Shown here one piece after another: positions 33,206 to 43,500 of a stretch of 64,000 bases of DNA. Under the pieces are notes generated by a model, which ran no database searches, was not told the origin of the DNA, and saw nothing but the letters and a program-made list of their open reading frames with translations. The DNA lies in NCBI RefSeq assembly GCF_900112195.1, contig NZ_FOKR01000011.1:91120-155119 (forward strand), read 5' to 3'. Both the position numbers and the translations under genes were made by a program. Position 1 is the stretch's first letter. Each line of letters opens with the position of its first letter. Source of the stretch: Butyrivibrio sp. YAB3001. GTDB taxonomy: Bacteria; Bacillota; Clostridia; Lachnospirales; Lachnospiraceae.

Positions 33206-33946
33206 TTGATTAGTAAACACCCTAGTATCTATAAACTTTTTAATGAAGACTGTTCGGATTTTATGAAACGAATGCCTTCTCAATCTGTGGATCTAATAAT
33301 GACAGATCCTCCGTATAACATTTCACAGTATTCTACTGGAAATATTCCACGAATAGGAAAGAGTACATTAAATAATGACATTGCCGACTGGGATAAAAAG
33401 ATAATAAAGCCAGTTGAGTACGTTAAGGATTTTAAAAGAATTATTAAACCTAGAGGTAACATCATTATTTTTGCAGGTTATAACCAGATAGGGGATTGGC
33501 ATGCTGCTTTCGATAGAGAGTTTGACACATTTCAAATTTTTGTTTGGCATAAGACTAATCCTGCCCCGAAAGTTTATAAAAATGGATTTAGTAATAGCTG
33601 TGAATTCATAATTTTCTTATGGAATAAAGGGCATGTATGGAACTTTACGACGCAGGAAGAAATGCATAATTTTTTTGAATGCCCTATTTGTTCTTATCCA
33701 GAACGTTTAAAAGATCCCTTTCATCCAACCCAAAAGCCAATAAAGCTAATGGAACATTTTGTCAGGATAGCATCATTTCCTGGAGCAACTATTTTTGATC
33801 CATTTATGGGAGTTGGGACTTCAGGAGTAGCTGCCATAAAGAATGCGCGTAGATTTGTTGGAACGGAGATAGATGAACGTTATGTTTTTGCTGCACAAAA
33901 GCGTATAGATGGGATTATGAATGTTGCTCAAAAGCCGTTGCCTTAA
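33206..33946 (+). CDS. DNA methyltransferase M1 (N4/N6, beta-type order)
   Basis: The 246-residue protein has the catalytic motif DPPYNI ahead of the SAM-binding 'FDPFMGVGTSGVAA', the order of beta-class amino-methyltransferases. A 'STGNIP' insert after DPPY is shared with M2 (36142). The start is probably TTG 33206 after GGGGAAAGG, which aligns with the N-terminus of M2; TTG 33149 is the longer option. It would methylate A or N4-C on one strand of the target. Confidence 0.85.
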   Translation: MISKHPSIYKLFNEDCSDFMKRMPSQSVDLIMTDPPYNISQYSTGNIPRIGKSTLNNDIADWDKKIIKPVEYVKDFKRIIKPRGNIIIFAGYNQIGDWHAAFDREFDTFQIFVWHKTNPAPKVYKNGFSNSCEFIIFLWNKGHVWNFTTQEEMHNFFECPICSYPERLKDPFHPTQKPIKLMEHFVRIASFPGATIFDPFMGVGTSGVAAIKNARRFVGTEIDERYVFAAQKRIDGIMNVAQKPLP

Positions 33947-33959
33947 AAACATATTATGA

Positions 33960-33981
33960 AATACAATTTTTATGTTGTATT
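33960..33981. promoter_or_regulatory. Dyad before controller gene (C-box candidate)
   Basis: AATACAA (33960-33966) and TTGTATT (33975-33981) form a perfect inverted repeat with an 8-base spacer, just ahead of the ribosome site of the HTH gene. This is where controller proteins of restriction-modification systems bind. Confidence 0.55.
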
Positions 33982-33998
33982 AAGGAGGGCTTGTTCAT

Positions 33999-34223
33999 AT
34001 GCTGGCAAAAAAACTGGGAGAGCGAATAAAAGAACTTAGAAAAAAAACTGGATTAAGTCAAGAAAAATTCGCTCTTAAAATCAACATGGACAGGACTTAT
34101 TTTGCAACAGTAGAGATGGGAAAACGGAATGTTTCTTTGCAAAATATTGAGAAGATTGCAAAGGGGCTAGACGTAACGATTTCTGAACTATTTGATGGAA
34201 TTGAAGGAGAGAGTGATGACTAA
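33999..34223 (+). CDS. HTH XRE controller-type protein of the restriction-modification locus
   Basis: The 74-residue protein is almost entirely a helix-turn-helix domain ('LGERIKELRKKTGLSQEKFALKINMDRTYFATVEMGKRN'), as in C proteins that delay endonuclease expression until methylation is established. It sits directly before the endonuclease genes, overlapping R1 by eight bases, and has an upstream dyad to bind. ATG 33999. Confidence 0.82.
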   Translation: MLAKKLGERIKELRKKTGLSQEKFALKINMDRTYFATVEMGKRNVSLQNIEKIAKGLDVTISELFDGIEGESDD

Positions 34224-35082
34224 TACTGAACAAGCAATTAAACAGATCGTTTATGAGGAATTTTCAAAACTTATTGTAAATATCGAAAGTGATTTCAAGA
34301 CAAATTACGTGAAAAAGAGATACAACTTTTTGTTAAGCCAACTTGATGAAAATATCACTGCCAATATGGTGTTCGTGAGCAGTTTTGAATCTAAGAGCGG
34401 ATTTGCAATAGAAACATGCGCTAAGAGAATTGCAAGAATGAAGTTTGGTGATGAAAATGTACCTGCGATTGTTAACCCTAGAAATGTTCCACACAATATC
34501 AATCCGTCATCAGTAAGCGGTCAGATGATAGTCACAGATATTGATACAGATAATGGTGAGTTAAGAGGTAATATATCAGAGTTCAGAGCTTCTAATGTTG
34601 CCTCAGGTAAAGGGACTACTAGAAGTGAGAGTGGTGTAACGCAGGATAGTATTAAGAGTTTGATACCTATGGCGCAGAAGTACAAAGCGTCAGGATATCA
34701 TACAAAGCCTGTGGATTTGGCTTTCTTTGATGGAAAAGATTGGGTTGTTCTTGAGTTGAAGGCTGGAGGCGATTTAGATAGTTCAAATGCGCCTGCGAAC
34801 GTTGAGAAGCTTCTTACTATTTATGCTGGACTTAACGTGCCTAACTCAAAGGCATATTTTGCCACTTTATACAACAAAAATGGGGAGGGAAATACTTGGA
34901 CCGGTGCTGTTAAGAAGCACATGGCATTTCCTGAGATGTTTTTAATAGGAAAGAGGTTTTGGAACACTATTCTTCCTGATGGAATAACATATGAACGTTT
35001 TACAGAACTGTATAAAATGGCGCTGGAAGAAATAGATCTGAATTCTAGAATTAAAGAGATGATCAGAAAGACTATTAACTGA
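34216..35082 (+). CDS. Restriction endonuclease subunit R1 (TdeIII-like)
   Basis: The 288-residue protein has a PD-(D/E)xK core: 'KPVDLAFFDGKDWVVLELKAGGDLDSSNAP' gives Asp and the E-x-K pair. 'AYFATLYNKNGEG' and 'LIGKRFWNTILP' follow. The same layout is found in R2, and both resemble TdeIII-family type II endonucleases. ATG 34216 has GAAGGAGAG upstream. The cutting site cannot be read from the sequence. Confidence 0.78.
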   Translation: MTNTEQAIKQIVYEEFSKLIVNIESDFKTNYVKKRYNFLLSQLDENITANMVFVSSFESKSGFAIETCAKRIARMKFGDENVPAIVNPRNVPHNINPSSVSGQMIVTDIDTDNGELRGNISEFRASNVASGKGTTRSESGVTQDSIKSLIPMAQKYKASGYHTKPVDLAFFDGKDWVVLELKAGGDLDSSNAPANVEKLLTIYAGLNVPNSKAYFATLYNKNGEGNTWTGAVKKHMAFPEMFLIGKRFWNTILPDGITYERFTELYKMALEEIDLNSRIKEMIRKTIN

Positions 35083-36149
35083 TGAGAGAAAAAATACAAG
35101 ATTTCATAATCAATGAATTGTCAGCCATGAGAGATAGTATTGTAGAGGGTGCAACTGATAATCTTGCAAACAGGCAGTACAATGTATTTCATGGCTTTTC
35201 TCCTGCGGGTAAAGAAATAGTAAAGTACATGGCTTTGGGGAGAAGCTTTGATTCTCAGTTAGGGAATAGGCTTCAGCGTATAGCTATGTACATTTCTAGA
35301 CTTAATTATGGGGTTGATAATGTTCCTAACTTTCTATTTCTATGTGCTGATAAAGAGGAAAAACAGGTTACTGTATGGACTTTTTCATTCCCAGATGAAT
35401 TAGATTTGCGCCATAAAAATGTAGGTTTCAACGTATATAAGACCCAATGCTATATGAAAGCTAATAGTAAGTCAGAATGTGTCGATGTTATTATGGCACA
35501 ATCCGCTGATGCACTAAAAGAGCTGATAAAAGCTGAAAAAGGAATAGAATCATTTAGAGGAAAGAATAAAAAAGTACTTGATCAGGAATTATCAGAGTAC
35601 CGAAAGCACTTTGAAACAGCGATTGTTGAAAGAGTATATGACTGCACTTCTGATGATGTCCTAAATCATATAAATGGTATTCCTAAAATAATACCAGTTG
35701 ATCTAGTATACTTTGAGGATAATAAAACAATATCATTATACGAGATTAAAGCCGGGGGTGATCTAGATTCTAAGAATTGTGAGACAAATGCTGATGAAGT
35801 ACTGGATAATCTCAAATGTTTTGCGTTTGTCGAGCATCATTATTCTTATTTCGCGACTTGCTATAACAATCGGGGCGAAGGTGGTGAGGATACCTATACT
35901 GAAGATGATGGGGTTATATATCGTGGACAAAGACCTGTAGGTGGCGTTTTTAATATCTATGATAAGGTAGATAGAAAAACTGGTGGGAAGAAGTGGGAAG
36001 ATATGCGAAAACGTATTTTGGTGGGTAGCATGTTTTGGCAGAAGATTTTGCCAAAAGAAATATCCTATGATGATTTTATTGCGCTTTATATCAAAGCTTT
36101 TAAAGACACATCATTTGAGAAAGAATTGATGGATATAAAGTATGAATAG
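35082..36149 (+). CDS. Restriction endonuclease subunit R2 (TdeIII-like)
   Basis: The 355-residue protein is a diverged paralog of R1. 'IPVDLVYFEDNKTISLYEIKAGGDLDSKNCE' carries the catalytic Asp and E-x-K, then 'YSYFATCYNNRGEG' and 'LVGSMFWQKILPKEISYDDFIALY'. An N-terminal 190-residue region is specific to it. It starts in the R1 stop (TGATG). Two unequal endonuclease subunits suggest a heterodimer cutting an asymmetric site, as in Bpu10I or BbvCI. Confidence 0.78.
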   Translation: MREKIQDFIINELSAMRDSIVEGATDNLANRQYNVFHGFSPAGKEIVKYMALGRSFDSQLGNRLQRIAMYISRLNYGVDNVPNFLFLCADKEEKQVTVWTFSFPDELDLRHKNVGFNVYKTQCYMKANSKSECVDVIMAQSADALKELIKAEKGIESFRGKNKKVLDQELSEYRKHFETAIVERVYDCTSDDVLNHINGIPKIIPVDLVYFEDNKTISLYEIKAGGDLDSKNCETNADEVLDNLKCFAFVEHHYSYFATCYNNRGEGGEDTYTEDDGVIYRGQRPVGGVFNIYDKVDRKTGGKKWEDMRKRILVGSMFWQKILPKEISYDDFIALYIKAFKDTSFEKELMDIKYE

Positions 36150-36846
36150 TTTTGAAACATATAATATTGATTGCTTAGAATATATAAAAAGAATTCCTGA
36201 TCAGTCAGTGGACTTAATACTAACAGACCCACCGTATAACATTGCAAAGTATTCAACAGGAAATATACCGTTACCAGGACGAAGTGCAGTTAATAATGAC
36301 CTGGGAGAATGGGACTTGGCTGAAATTGATCCATTTGCTTTTGTGGATGACTTTAAGAGAATACTTAAACCAGACGGTAATATTTTTATTTTTACTAGTT
36401 ATAATTTGCTGGGTAAGTGGCATGAAGCTTTTGACCCTGAATTTGATACTTTTCAGTATTTTATATGGCATAAAACCAACCCTATGCCTAAGATTTTTAA
36501 AAATGGCTTCTTAAACAGTTGTGAAATGATAGTGTGCTTATGGAATAAGAAACATAAGTGGAACTTTACAACTCAAAATGAGATGCATAATTATTTTGAA
36601 TGTCCGATATGTATGGGAAAAGAGCGTTTAAAAAATCCGAAACATCCATCTCAAAAGCCGGTAAAACTTTTGAAACATTTAATAAATGTGTCTAGTAATG
36701 TTGGGGATGTGGTTTTCGATCCGTTTATGGGGGTTGGGTCTACAGGAGTTGCGGCATTAGAATTGGAAAGAAGATTTATAGGATGTGAAATAGATCCTAC
36801 TTTTTTTGAGGCTGCTGAAAAGCGCATCGGAGAGGTGCATAAGTGA
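36142..36846 (+). CDS. DNA methyltransferase M2 (N4/N6, beta-type order)
   Basis: The 234-residue protein has 'LTDPPYNIAKYSTGNIPLPG' and 'FDPFMGVGSTGVAALELERRFIGCEID', the same order as M1 and clearly a paralog. It overlaps R2 by eight bases and the HNH gene by four (GTGA). A pair of similar methyltransferases fits methylation of the two different strands of an asymmetric site. Confidence 0.87.
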   Translation: MNSFETYNIDCLEYIKRIPDQSVDLILTDPPYNIAKYSTGNIPLPGRSAVNNDLGEWDLAEIDPFAFVDDFKRILKPDGNIFIFTSYNLLGKWHEAFDPEFDTFQYFIWHKTNPMPKIFKNGFLNSCEMIVCLWNKKHKWNFTTQNEMHNYFECPICMGKERLKNPKHPSQKPVKLLKHLINVSSNVGDVVFDPFMGVGSTGVAALELERRFIGCEIDPTFFEAAEKRIGEVHK

Positions 36847-37583
36847 GAATAGAAGAGAAAATGCTAATATTACCGGCTCTTTATGCTATAAAGAGAAGGG
36901 GATCTGCCACTACATCGGATTTAATTAATGATCTTACTATAGTTTTTAATCCGGTAGGAGAGGATGCTAAAATATTAGACGGGAGAAATGATACAAAGTT
37001 TTCACAAAAGGTTAGAAATCTTGTTTCACATAGAGATAATAACGGAATGGGATTATATACTGATTTTGTAAATGGTATATATACATTAACAGCTTCTGGG
37101 GAGCAATTTTTAAACACAAGAATTGATGAGTTAAACTATTTCTTTTCTCAGAAATTCATGTATGAAGATACAATATCTTTATCTTCTAAAATAGCAAGTA
37201 AAGATCAGAATATATTTTTATATGATGAGAATGTTGTTGTTAATGAAGGGTTAGTTGAGAGTAAGCATACAAAGGTACGTGCTCGATCAAAAGCATTAAG
37301 AGATGCTGCTATATTGTACTATTCGCAAAAAGGCGGTCTTAGATGTGATGTTTGTGATTTTTGCTTTTCAGAAAAATACGGAGAACTTGGGGATGGATTT
37401 ATAGAGATACATCATATTAAGCCAATATGTCAGTATAGTGAAAAGGGAAAAGAAATGTTCATCAAAGAGGCAGTCCAATATGTACGACCGTTATGCTCAA
37501 ATTGCCATCGCATGATACATCGAAATCCTCAAAAGCCTTTAACAATTGAAGAATTGAAAGCAAGAATATTGCCTTCTTCCTAA
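36843..37583 (+). CDS. HNH endonuclease with N-terminal winged-helix-like region
   Basis: The 246-residue protein has an N-terminal part resembling Mrr-type winged helices ('ALYAIKRRGSATTSDLINDL') and a C-terminal McrA-like HNH domain with two CxxC zinc knuckles ('CDVC', 'CSNCHRMIH') around 'IEIHHIKPICQYS'. The start is GTG 36843, coupled to M2. It could be a nicking partner or a modification-dependent nuclease of the same locus. Confidence 0.82.
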   Translation: MRIEEKMLILPALYAIKRRGSATTSDLINDLTIVFNPVGEDAKILDGRNDTKFSQKVRNLVSHRDNNGMGLYTDFVNGIYTLTASGEQFLNTRIDELNYFFSQKFMYEDTISLSSKIASKDQNIFLYDENVVVNEGLVESKHTKVRARSKALRDAAILYYSQKGGLRCDVCDFCFSEKYGELGDGFIEIHHIKPICQYSEKGKEMFIKEAVQYVRPLCSNCHRMIHRNPQKPLTIEELKARILPSS

Positions 37584-37607
37584 CCTGAGGAAGAAGGCAT
37601 TTTTTTA
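37571..37607. terminator. Bidirectional terminator between convergent genes
   Basis: GCCTTCTTCC (37571-37580) and GGAAGAAGGC (37589-37598) are a perfect 10-bp stem, followed by ATTTTTTT. It contains the HNH stop codon and meets the stop of the opposing methyltransferase gene. Confidence 0.85.
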
Positions 37608-38663
37608 GTAATTTGTAATTATAAGATGTTTTACATCTCGATCGTTCCTGTTCATAAAGCTAACCAGATATTTTTTATCAAAGCTTGATATTTTAAAATC
37701 ATCTTTGTAGAGATTGTATATAAACTCAGTGTTTTTAATTACCAGCAGTATCTTGGCCTCGGTTGCCTTTAAGCAGTTACAAAGACGTATTTGTTCAGCT
37801 TGTCCAAATTCATTTTGGGCATATGTTGAAAAATCAGAATCATATGGTGGATCTAAGAAAACAAAATCATTACTAGTCAGGTTAAGGCTGTTAATAAATG
37901 TTTCAAAATCTTCACAATAAATATCAGCAGTGTTAAGTTTTGCATGCATTTCTTCAGATAACAAGTAATCTATTTTTTTTTGGAAATCTTTTCTGTTATA
38001 GGAAATGCCGCCATACGGAACATTAAAATCACCATCTTTATTGTATCTAAACATGGAAGAATAGCAGTATTCTCTAACGAAGAAAAAAACAGCAGCTTGT
38101 CGTCCGATGCTTAGTTCGGATAGGTGATTTTGCAGATATCTAATAAACATGTAATATGCAGACTTTAGCGCTGCTTCTATGTTATCTATCCTGTCACTGT
38201 CAGGGATTGCACCATTTTCTTTTTCTAGTTTTGCAGAACGGTTTATCTTACTTTTTAAATTCCTCTTTATTTCCTTTATAAACACGTCGTTATAGTTATC
38301 TGCTAAAGAACTAAAATAATCGATATGATTATTGATGAAATCCTCTATAGAGATATCTGAATGATACAAACTAAGGATTTCTTCACGGTTTTCATCGACT
38401 AGAGTCCCTAATGACTGAAATTCATCGTTCTCTTGCTGAAGGTAGCGTATTAAATCTTGATCTTTGTTCCTTGCGCAATTATATAGGTTGATCAATTCGT
38501 CAGATTTATCGTTAATGCAACACTGTTTTGTGGCTGTATCAAAAAAAACAGCACCACCTCCAACAAAAGGTTCAATAAATCGGCCAGAATAATCAGGAGT
38601 GAAATCACGGATTATTGGTAGTTCTTTTTCTTTTCCGCCAGGCCATTTTAATATTGTCTTCAT
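37605..38663 (-). CDS. Dam-family DNA adenine methyltransferase M3
   Basis: The 352-residue protein shows the alpha-class order: 'LKWPGGKEKELPII' and 'FIEPFVGGGAVFF' (SAM site), then 'FVFLDPPYDSDF' (DPPY). This is the Dam/M1.DpnII type, usually GATC-like targets. It faces the rest of the locus and starts at 38663 after AAAGGAAA. The 18-bp repeat lies just upstream (38706-38723). It may belong to the same system or be an independent anti-restriction methylase. Confidence 0.87.
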   Translation of the reverse strand: MKTILKWPGGKEKELPIIRDFTPDYSGRFIEPFVGGGAVFFDTATKQCCINDKSDELINLYNCARNKDQDLIRYLQQENDEFQSLGTLVDENREEILSLYHSDISIEDFINNHIDYFSSLADNYNDVFIKEIKRNLKSKINRSAKLEKENGAIPDSDRIDNIEAALKSAYYMFIRYLQNHLSELSIGRQAAVFFFVREYCYSSMFRYNKDGDFNVPYGGISYNRKDFQKKIDYLLSEEMHAKLNTADIYCEDFETFINSLNLTSNDFVFLDPPYDSDFSTYAQNEFGQAEQIRLCNCLKATEAKILLVIKNTEFIYNLYKDDFKISSFDKKYLVSFMNRNDRDVKHLIITNY

Positions 38664-38705
38664 TCAACGTTTTCCTTTCGAAAATAATACTGTATTAGCA
38701 TATCA

Positions 38706-38785
38706 CAATTGTTGCTTAAAAACAACAAAATGTGGGATGGTTTTTGTCTTATTGAGTGAGATAACAATCGTAGTATATAATTGTT
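38706..38785. promoter_or_regulatory. Divergent control region with 18-bp repeat and AACAAT/ATTGTT dyad
   Basis: The right copy of the 18-bp repeat (38706-38723) is followed by AACAAT (38763-38768) and ATTGTT (38780-38785), an inverted repeat. Both lie between the divergent M3 and HEPN-protein genes and could bind the locus controller. Confidence 0.45.
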
Positions 38786-38847
38786 GATAAGACGTAATGG
38801 GATGAGCTAATTTGCGTTTTTGTGATTCTATAAAGGAGATTGTTACC

Positions 38848-40272
38848 ATGAGCGATCTAGATTATGCAAAGTCGGTATTGATTTATACATATTCTGAATT
38901 GGCTTCGTGTTTTGAAAGTGATTATAGCTTAGGATATGGTGTGGACGAGGTCTGCTGTTTATTTGCTATTAACGATGCTATTAACGCTATGTGCTGCATT
39001 TTAGCGTTAGAGAAAGGCTACAGATTTAATGCTAGAAAACAATTTGTTCATGAAGAAGTTAATCTAAATGGTACTGAAGTTATATTGGCGGATGAGAATG
39101 TTCCAGAATACTTAAAGAGTTTTATTGATAATATGTATAAATACATAGTTAATAGCGCTGTTGGTTATATGGAAAGTGAGGAAGAAGTACGGGTTTTTTC
39201 AATGTTACTAACAGCATATGATAAGTTTTGTATCTATTTTTGGAGTAATACGAAAATTAGAGAGTCTTTAACTGAGGAAGAGTCTCATTCATTGAAAGAG
39301 TGCTTTCGTTTTGTTGGAGAGACTGAAAAAAACATTGAAGAGCTAATACAACAGTCTATTATAGCGCCTTTGCACGAAAAAATAAGCATTGTGGATGAAA
39401 AGACTTTGGAAGAGCAGCTTACAGAAATAAGCGAGCAGTTAAAAGATGTGCAGAAGGGAATAGGTGCAATTGATCGAAAAGTTGATAACATTGAGAAGAA
39501 GATAGTTGAGCTGGGTGAAACACTTACAGCAAATCAGGGGCTGATTACGAGAATTCTTAATGGAGGATATGACGAAGAACAGAAGGATAGACTATTACGA
39601 TTATACGCTGATGAAATTGTGCAAAGAATTGATGAAAAACTGTCTGTTCAGTATCCGAATAATATAGTTAAGGAGGAAGAGGATAACCTTATAAAGGAAT
39701 TTGGAGAGGCATGGAATAAGCTGACAAATGATTCGAAAAAATTTATTGTTTCTGCAAAGGTTATGTATAAAAAGCAGGAAGAATACGGAGATCTTATGGA
39801 TTATTCGGGCGTATGTGTTTTGATAACAAAGGCTCTTGAAGTGGAAATGAGTATACGCTTCCATAAGAGATTTATCGATTTTCTAATGGATAATGGGATT
39901 GGAGTTAAAGAGTATCCTTCTTCGTTGATAAAAGATGGAAGGGTGATTTCTCCAAGCGAGTACACATTAGGAAGTGTTCCATTTACACTTGGTTATAGAA
40001 TTCCGAGAAATGCTAGCAAGGCGGAGATTAGCAATAATCAAAAGAAACTACTGGAATATAGCAAGGCATCATTGATAACTAATAGAAGTGATTCTGACAT
40101 ACTAAATCTACTAAAGACATATGGTAATCAGGTGGAAAGAATAAAAAAGGATTACAGAAATCCAAGTGCACATACAAATGCTCTAAGATCAGTAAATGCA
40201 AAAGAGTGTTTGGATTTGGTTATAGATGTCAAAAAAGTATTAAAAAATATGCTAGACAGTTTTGAAAAGTGA
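38848..40272 (+). CDS. Protein with C-terminal HEPN-like ribonuclease motif
   Basis: The 474-residue protein has a helical N-terminal half, a coiled coil (about residues 195-230), and a C-terminal helical domain. There 'RNPSAH' (Arg437 to His442) and the following helix 'AKECLDLVIDVKKVLKNML' match the R-x4-H motif of HEPN domains, many of which are toxin RNases. ATG 38848 follows AAAGGAG. Its place beside a restriction locus suggests a defence effector; this is inference. Confidence 0.6.
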   Translation: MSDLDYAKSVLIYTYSELASCFESDYSLGYGVDEVCCLFAINDAINAMCCILALEKGYRFNARKQFVHEEVNLNGTEVILADENVPEYLKSFIDNMYKYIVNSAVGYMESEEEVRVFSMLLTAYDKFCIYFWSNTKIRESLTEEESHSLKECFRFVGETEKNIEELIQQSIIAPLHEKISIVDEKTLEEQLTEISEQLKDVQKGIGAIDRKVDNIEKKIVELGETLTANQGLITRILNGGYDEEQKDRLLRLYADEIVQRIDEKLSVQYPNNIVKEEEDNLIKEFGEAWNKLTNDSKKFIVSAKVMYKKQEEYGDLMDYSGVCVLITKALEVEMSIRFHKRFIDFLMDNGIGVKEYPSSLIKDGRVISPSEYTLGSVPFTLGYRIPRNASKAEISNNQKKLLEYSKASLITNRSDSDILNLLKTYGNQVERIKKDYRNPSAHTNALRSVNAKECLDLVIDVKKVLKNMLDSFEK

Positions 40273-40352
40273 ATGAATGTGTAATGCTATTATGCTATAT
40301 GGCGAGATTGGCGGCTTAAATAACAAAAGAATGGGGTGGTCGCTTGATTGGC

Positions 40353-40388
40353 AAAAAACAGGCGTGTTCATTGACATGCCTGTTTTTT
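40353..40388 (+). terminator. Intrinsic terminator
   Basis: AAAAAACAGGC (40353-40363) and GCCTGTTTTTT (40378-40388) form an 11-bp stem with a T-tract. It separates the HEPN gene from the nuclease-helicase gene. Confidence 0.85.
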
Positions 40389-40513
40389 ATAAATATGTAA
40401 TAATCAGTTCAGATTATATTTAAATATTCGATGCACAATATATGGTGTGATATGAACAGATTATATCCCGAGCTATGTGAATAATGATCAATACAAATAT
40501 GTGGGAGATACTT

Positions 40514-43500
40514 ATGAAGCAGGAGATTAGCCTAAGATTAAGCCCTTCTAAGATAGGTCAATACTATGAGAAACGTTGCGATAAGAATCTGGTTTCTATA
40601 TCTTTGAGTGAAAAAGATATAGAAAATTTGGGGTGGAGTAAAGATCCTGATGAACCCTCAGCGGCAGCTATGGCCGGAAATCTGTGGGAACAGGAAATCT
40701 GTGAGAATTTAAAGAGTGATTCCGATGTTACATTTGTAGAAGTCTCTACCTCATCAAAGAAGAAATCTCAAAGCATCAAAGAGACAGTGAAGGCCTTAAA
40801 AGATCTTGATCCTAAGAAGTCTCCTACATATATCTATCAGGCTTGTGTGTGTGTTACGGACTCATTTAGGAATAAGTATCTTGGCAGTTCAGAAGCTTAT
40901 GACTTTGATGTAACATTCAGTAAGTCTATGTATCCAGACTTTATCCTGGCTGAGTATATTAAATCTAAAGGGAAGTTCCGTCTTACGGTGATTGATGCCA
41001 AGAATGCGGAAAGGATTAAGATTGGTGCGGAACTTCAGATTGCATTCTATGTGGAACTGCTGAAGTCGATAATACAGGACAAGGGAATAGACAATTGCTA
41101 TGTTAATGAAGAAGAGGGCATAGTATGGAATAAAGAACGAGTTACGCATGCTCTTTTACCACATGTTTTTGAACTACGTGATGCACTCGCAGAGGTTGAA
41201 ACCTTCTTTGATGAAATATTATCCGGAGTGTGTGAAACACTAAATGAAAGTAATAATGGTAAGGATCTATTTGAAAATCTTAAATACCATGTTTCTCAGA
41301 AATGTGAGTACTGCAGTAATTTTGATAGTTGCAAAGAGTTTTGCAAGGAAAAGAAAAGCGTCAGAATACTTCCTTACATCACTGAAAATGCTAACAATAA
41401 GCTTGATGAGTGTATTGAAGATGGAATTCTCAAGGATGATTCCTGGAATTCTGTAAAGAAATTGCTTAAGAGTAAGGATTACCCTGCTCTCACTGATGAT
41501 TGTAATTATTGGAAATACATAAGAAATGATCTTGATGCTTATGAGGCGGGACTTAAGGCTTTCTGGAGGGATGAAAAGGATGTTTTTCCTAAGAGAGGAA
41601 GTACATTTTCTTTTCCTATAGGACAGAACTTTTCTTTGCTAATGACTGCGCAACAAGACGTTGATACAGGGAGAAATTATGCTTATGCATGGAGCCTACG
41701 CCCAGGAAAAGATATAGATCTGTTTGGCGAGGGTCTTAACAAGAATGGATATGTTGATGTAAAAGCATCTCCATGTGATTCAGAAGGAATTAGTAGATAT
41801 TCTGGCGCTTTGGTCGCTGTGAATAATACTGAGGAAGAGTTTGATAGAATCGACAAGCTCTTTGTTGAACATATATATGAGTTTCTGGAGAGAATAGCGG
41901 ATTATCCGGATGATAAACTTCACAAGCTTCAGTGTTACGTAATGGATGACTATGAGAGGATGAACATAGAGTCATCTCTGTTTAATATGCTTGAAAATCT
42001 TGACCCTGAGCTGGATCAAGACCTTCTTGAGAAGGTAATGACTATTCTTTTCTGGACTCAAGGGGAGAGAATTGTTACTGATTCTGATGAACAACCGGAG
42101 GAATGTATAGAGAATCCGGTATCTGTTATTACTACGGCATTATCTCAGCTCTATGTGATGCCGCAGGCAATATCTTATAACTTAATTCATACTGCAGAGT
42201 ACTATTCACCTGACTACAAGTTCACAGATGGAGACGATTACTATCTTGGAAAGCTTTCAAACATCGTTAAAGGCATGCCTATAGTATACATTTGGGAAAG
42301 TAAGAGCAAGAAAAAGGCAGAGAAGAAGGCAAAACAGGATAAGATAGATTCTCTGAAAAAGCATCTGCTAAAGCGATTGGATATAGAAAACACTATTGTG
42401 GGTAAAATTCAGAAGGATGCCAGAGAGGGTAATATCGTCCTCAGTGAGTGGCCTGCATACTACAGAATGCAGAAAAAGGTTCATGAAGGATTTCCAGAGA
42501 TAGCTAAGCTGGACTTTGAAAATCGCTATGAGCAACTTCTCTCATATCATCAGATACGAAGCGGAAGAATGAAAGGAATAGATAATGCCATCAGCGAAGG
42601 CACTATTCTTAGTTTGGAGTATACCGGTGAAAATATGTATACCATTCTCAACTATGAAAACTATATCGGAAGAGATTGGTTTTCGTCCTGTATATGTGAG
42701 GATACAGTATCAAACCGAGAACAGATATTGAGATTCAGGGATCTTGTTTATAACAGGAAAAAGACAAAACTGATGAGTGTAATGTCTGTTAAAAACATTC
42801 ATGGAGACTGGGACCCGGTGTTTTATATGGCATCTATGGATTATAAACCTGAGTTTTCTGATGAGGGAGATCGAGGAGAAGTCTGGTTTCTTGCAAAAAG
42901 TGATCAATTTAAGCCTGAAGTAGGTAAGAAATATCTCATGTTTGAAGTGTATAAGGATTTCAATAGTGAGAAAACTGCAGGTGGATTGGTAGGACTCCAT
43001 GACAGATTGGAACTATTGTCACCAGATGAACTTGCAGGAGATACAGGCTATAAATTTAATAAATATGCCCAGAAGATCTGTGAAAAATACTGGAGCTGTG
43101 ATGGGCATACGTTTAGTGATTCCCAGATGGTTGCCTTTAGGCACCTCTTTGAAAGACGGTTAACTGTTTTGGTTGGACCTCCTGCAGCTGGAAAAACCGA
43201 CTTCATTGCAAGATCTGTTATTACGCTGTCGAAATATTACCAGGAAAAAGAGGGGAGGAATCTTAAAGTAATGATTTCTGCCATGTCTCATTCTGCAACA
43301 GAGAATGTACTTATCAAGATCAAGAAAATGGTAGGGGATGACCGGATCATAGGAGATAAGCTTGAGGTATATAAGGTTGACAGCGGCGATGATCCTGCAA
43401 CATTGGGGCAGTATGGAATAGATATTCGTAAGTCCAAAGAACTGCGTACTCTTCTAGGAAATGATGAAGTAAGTATCCTTGGAATGACAGGATACAGTGC

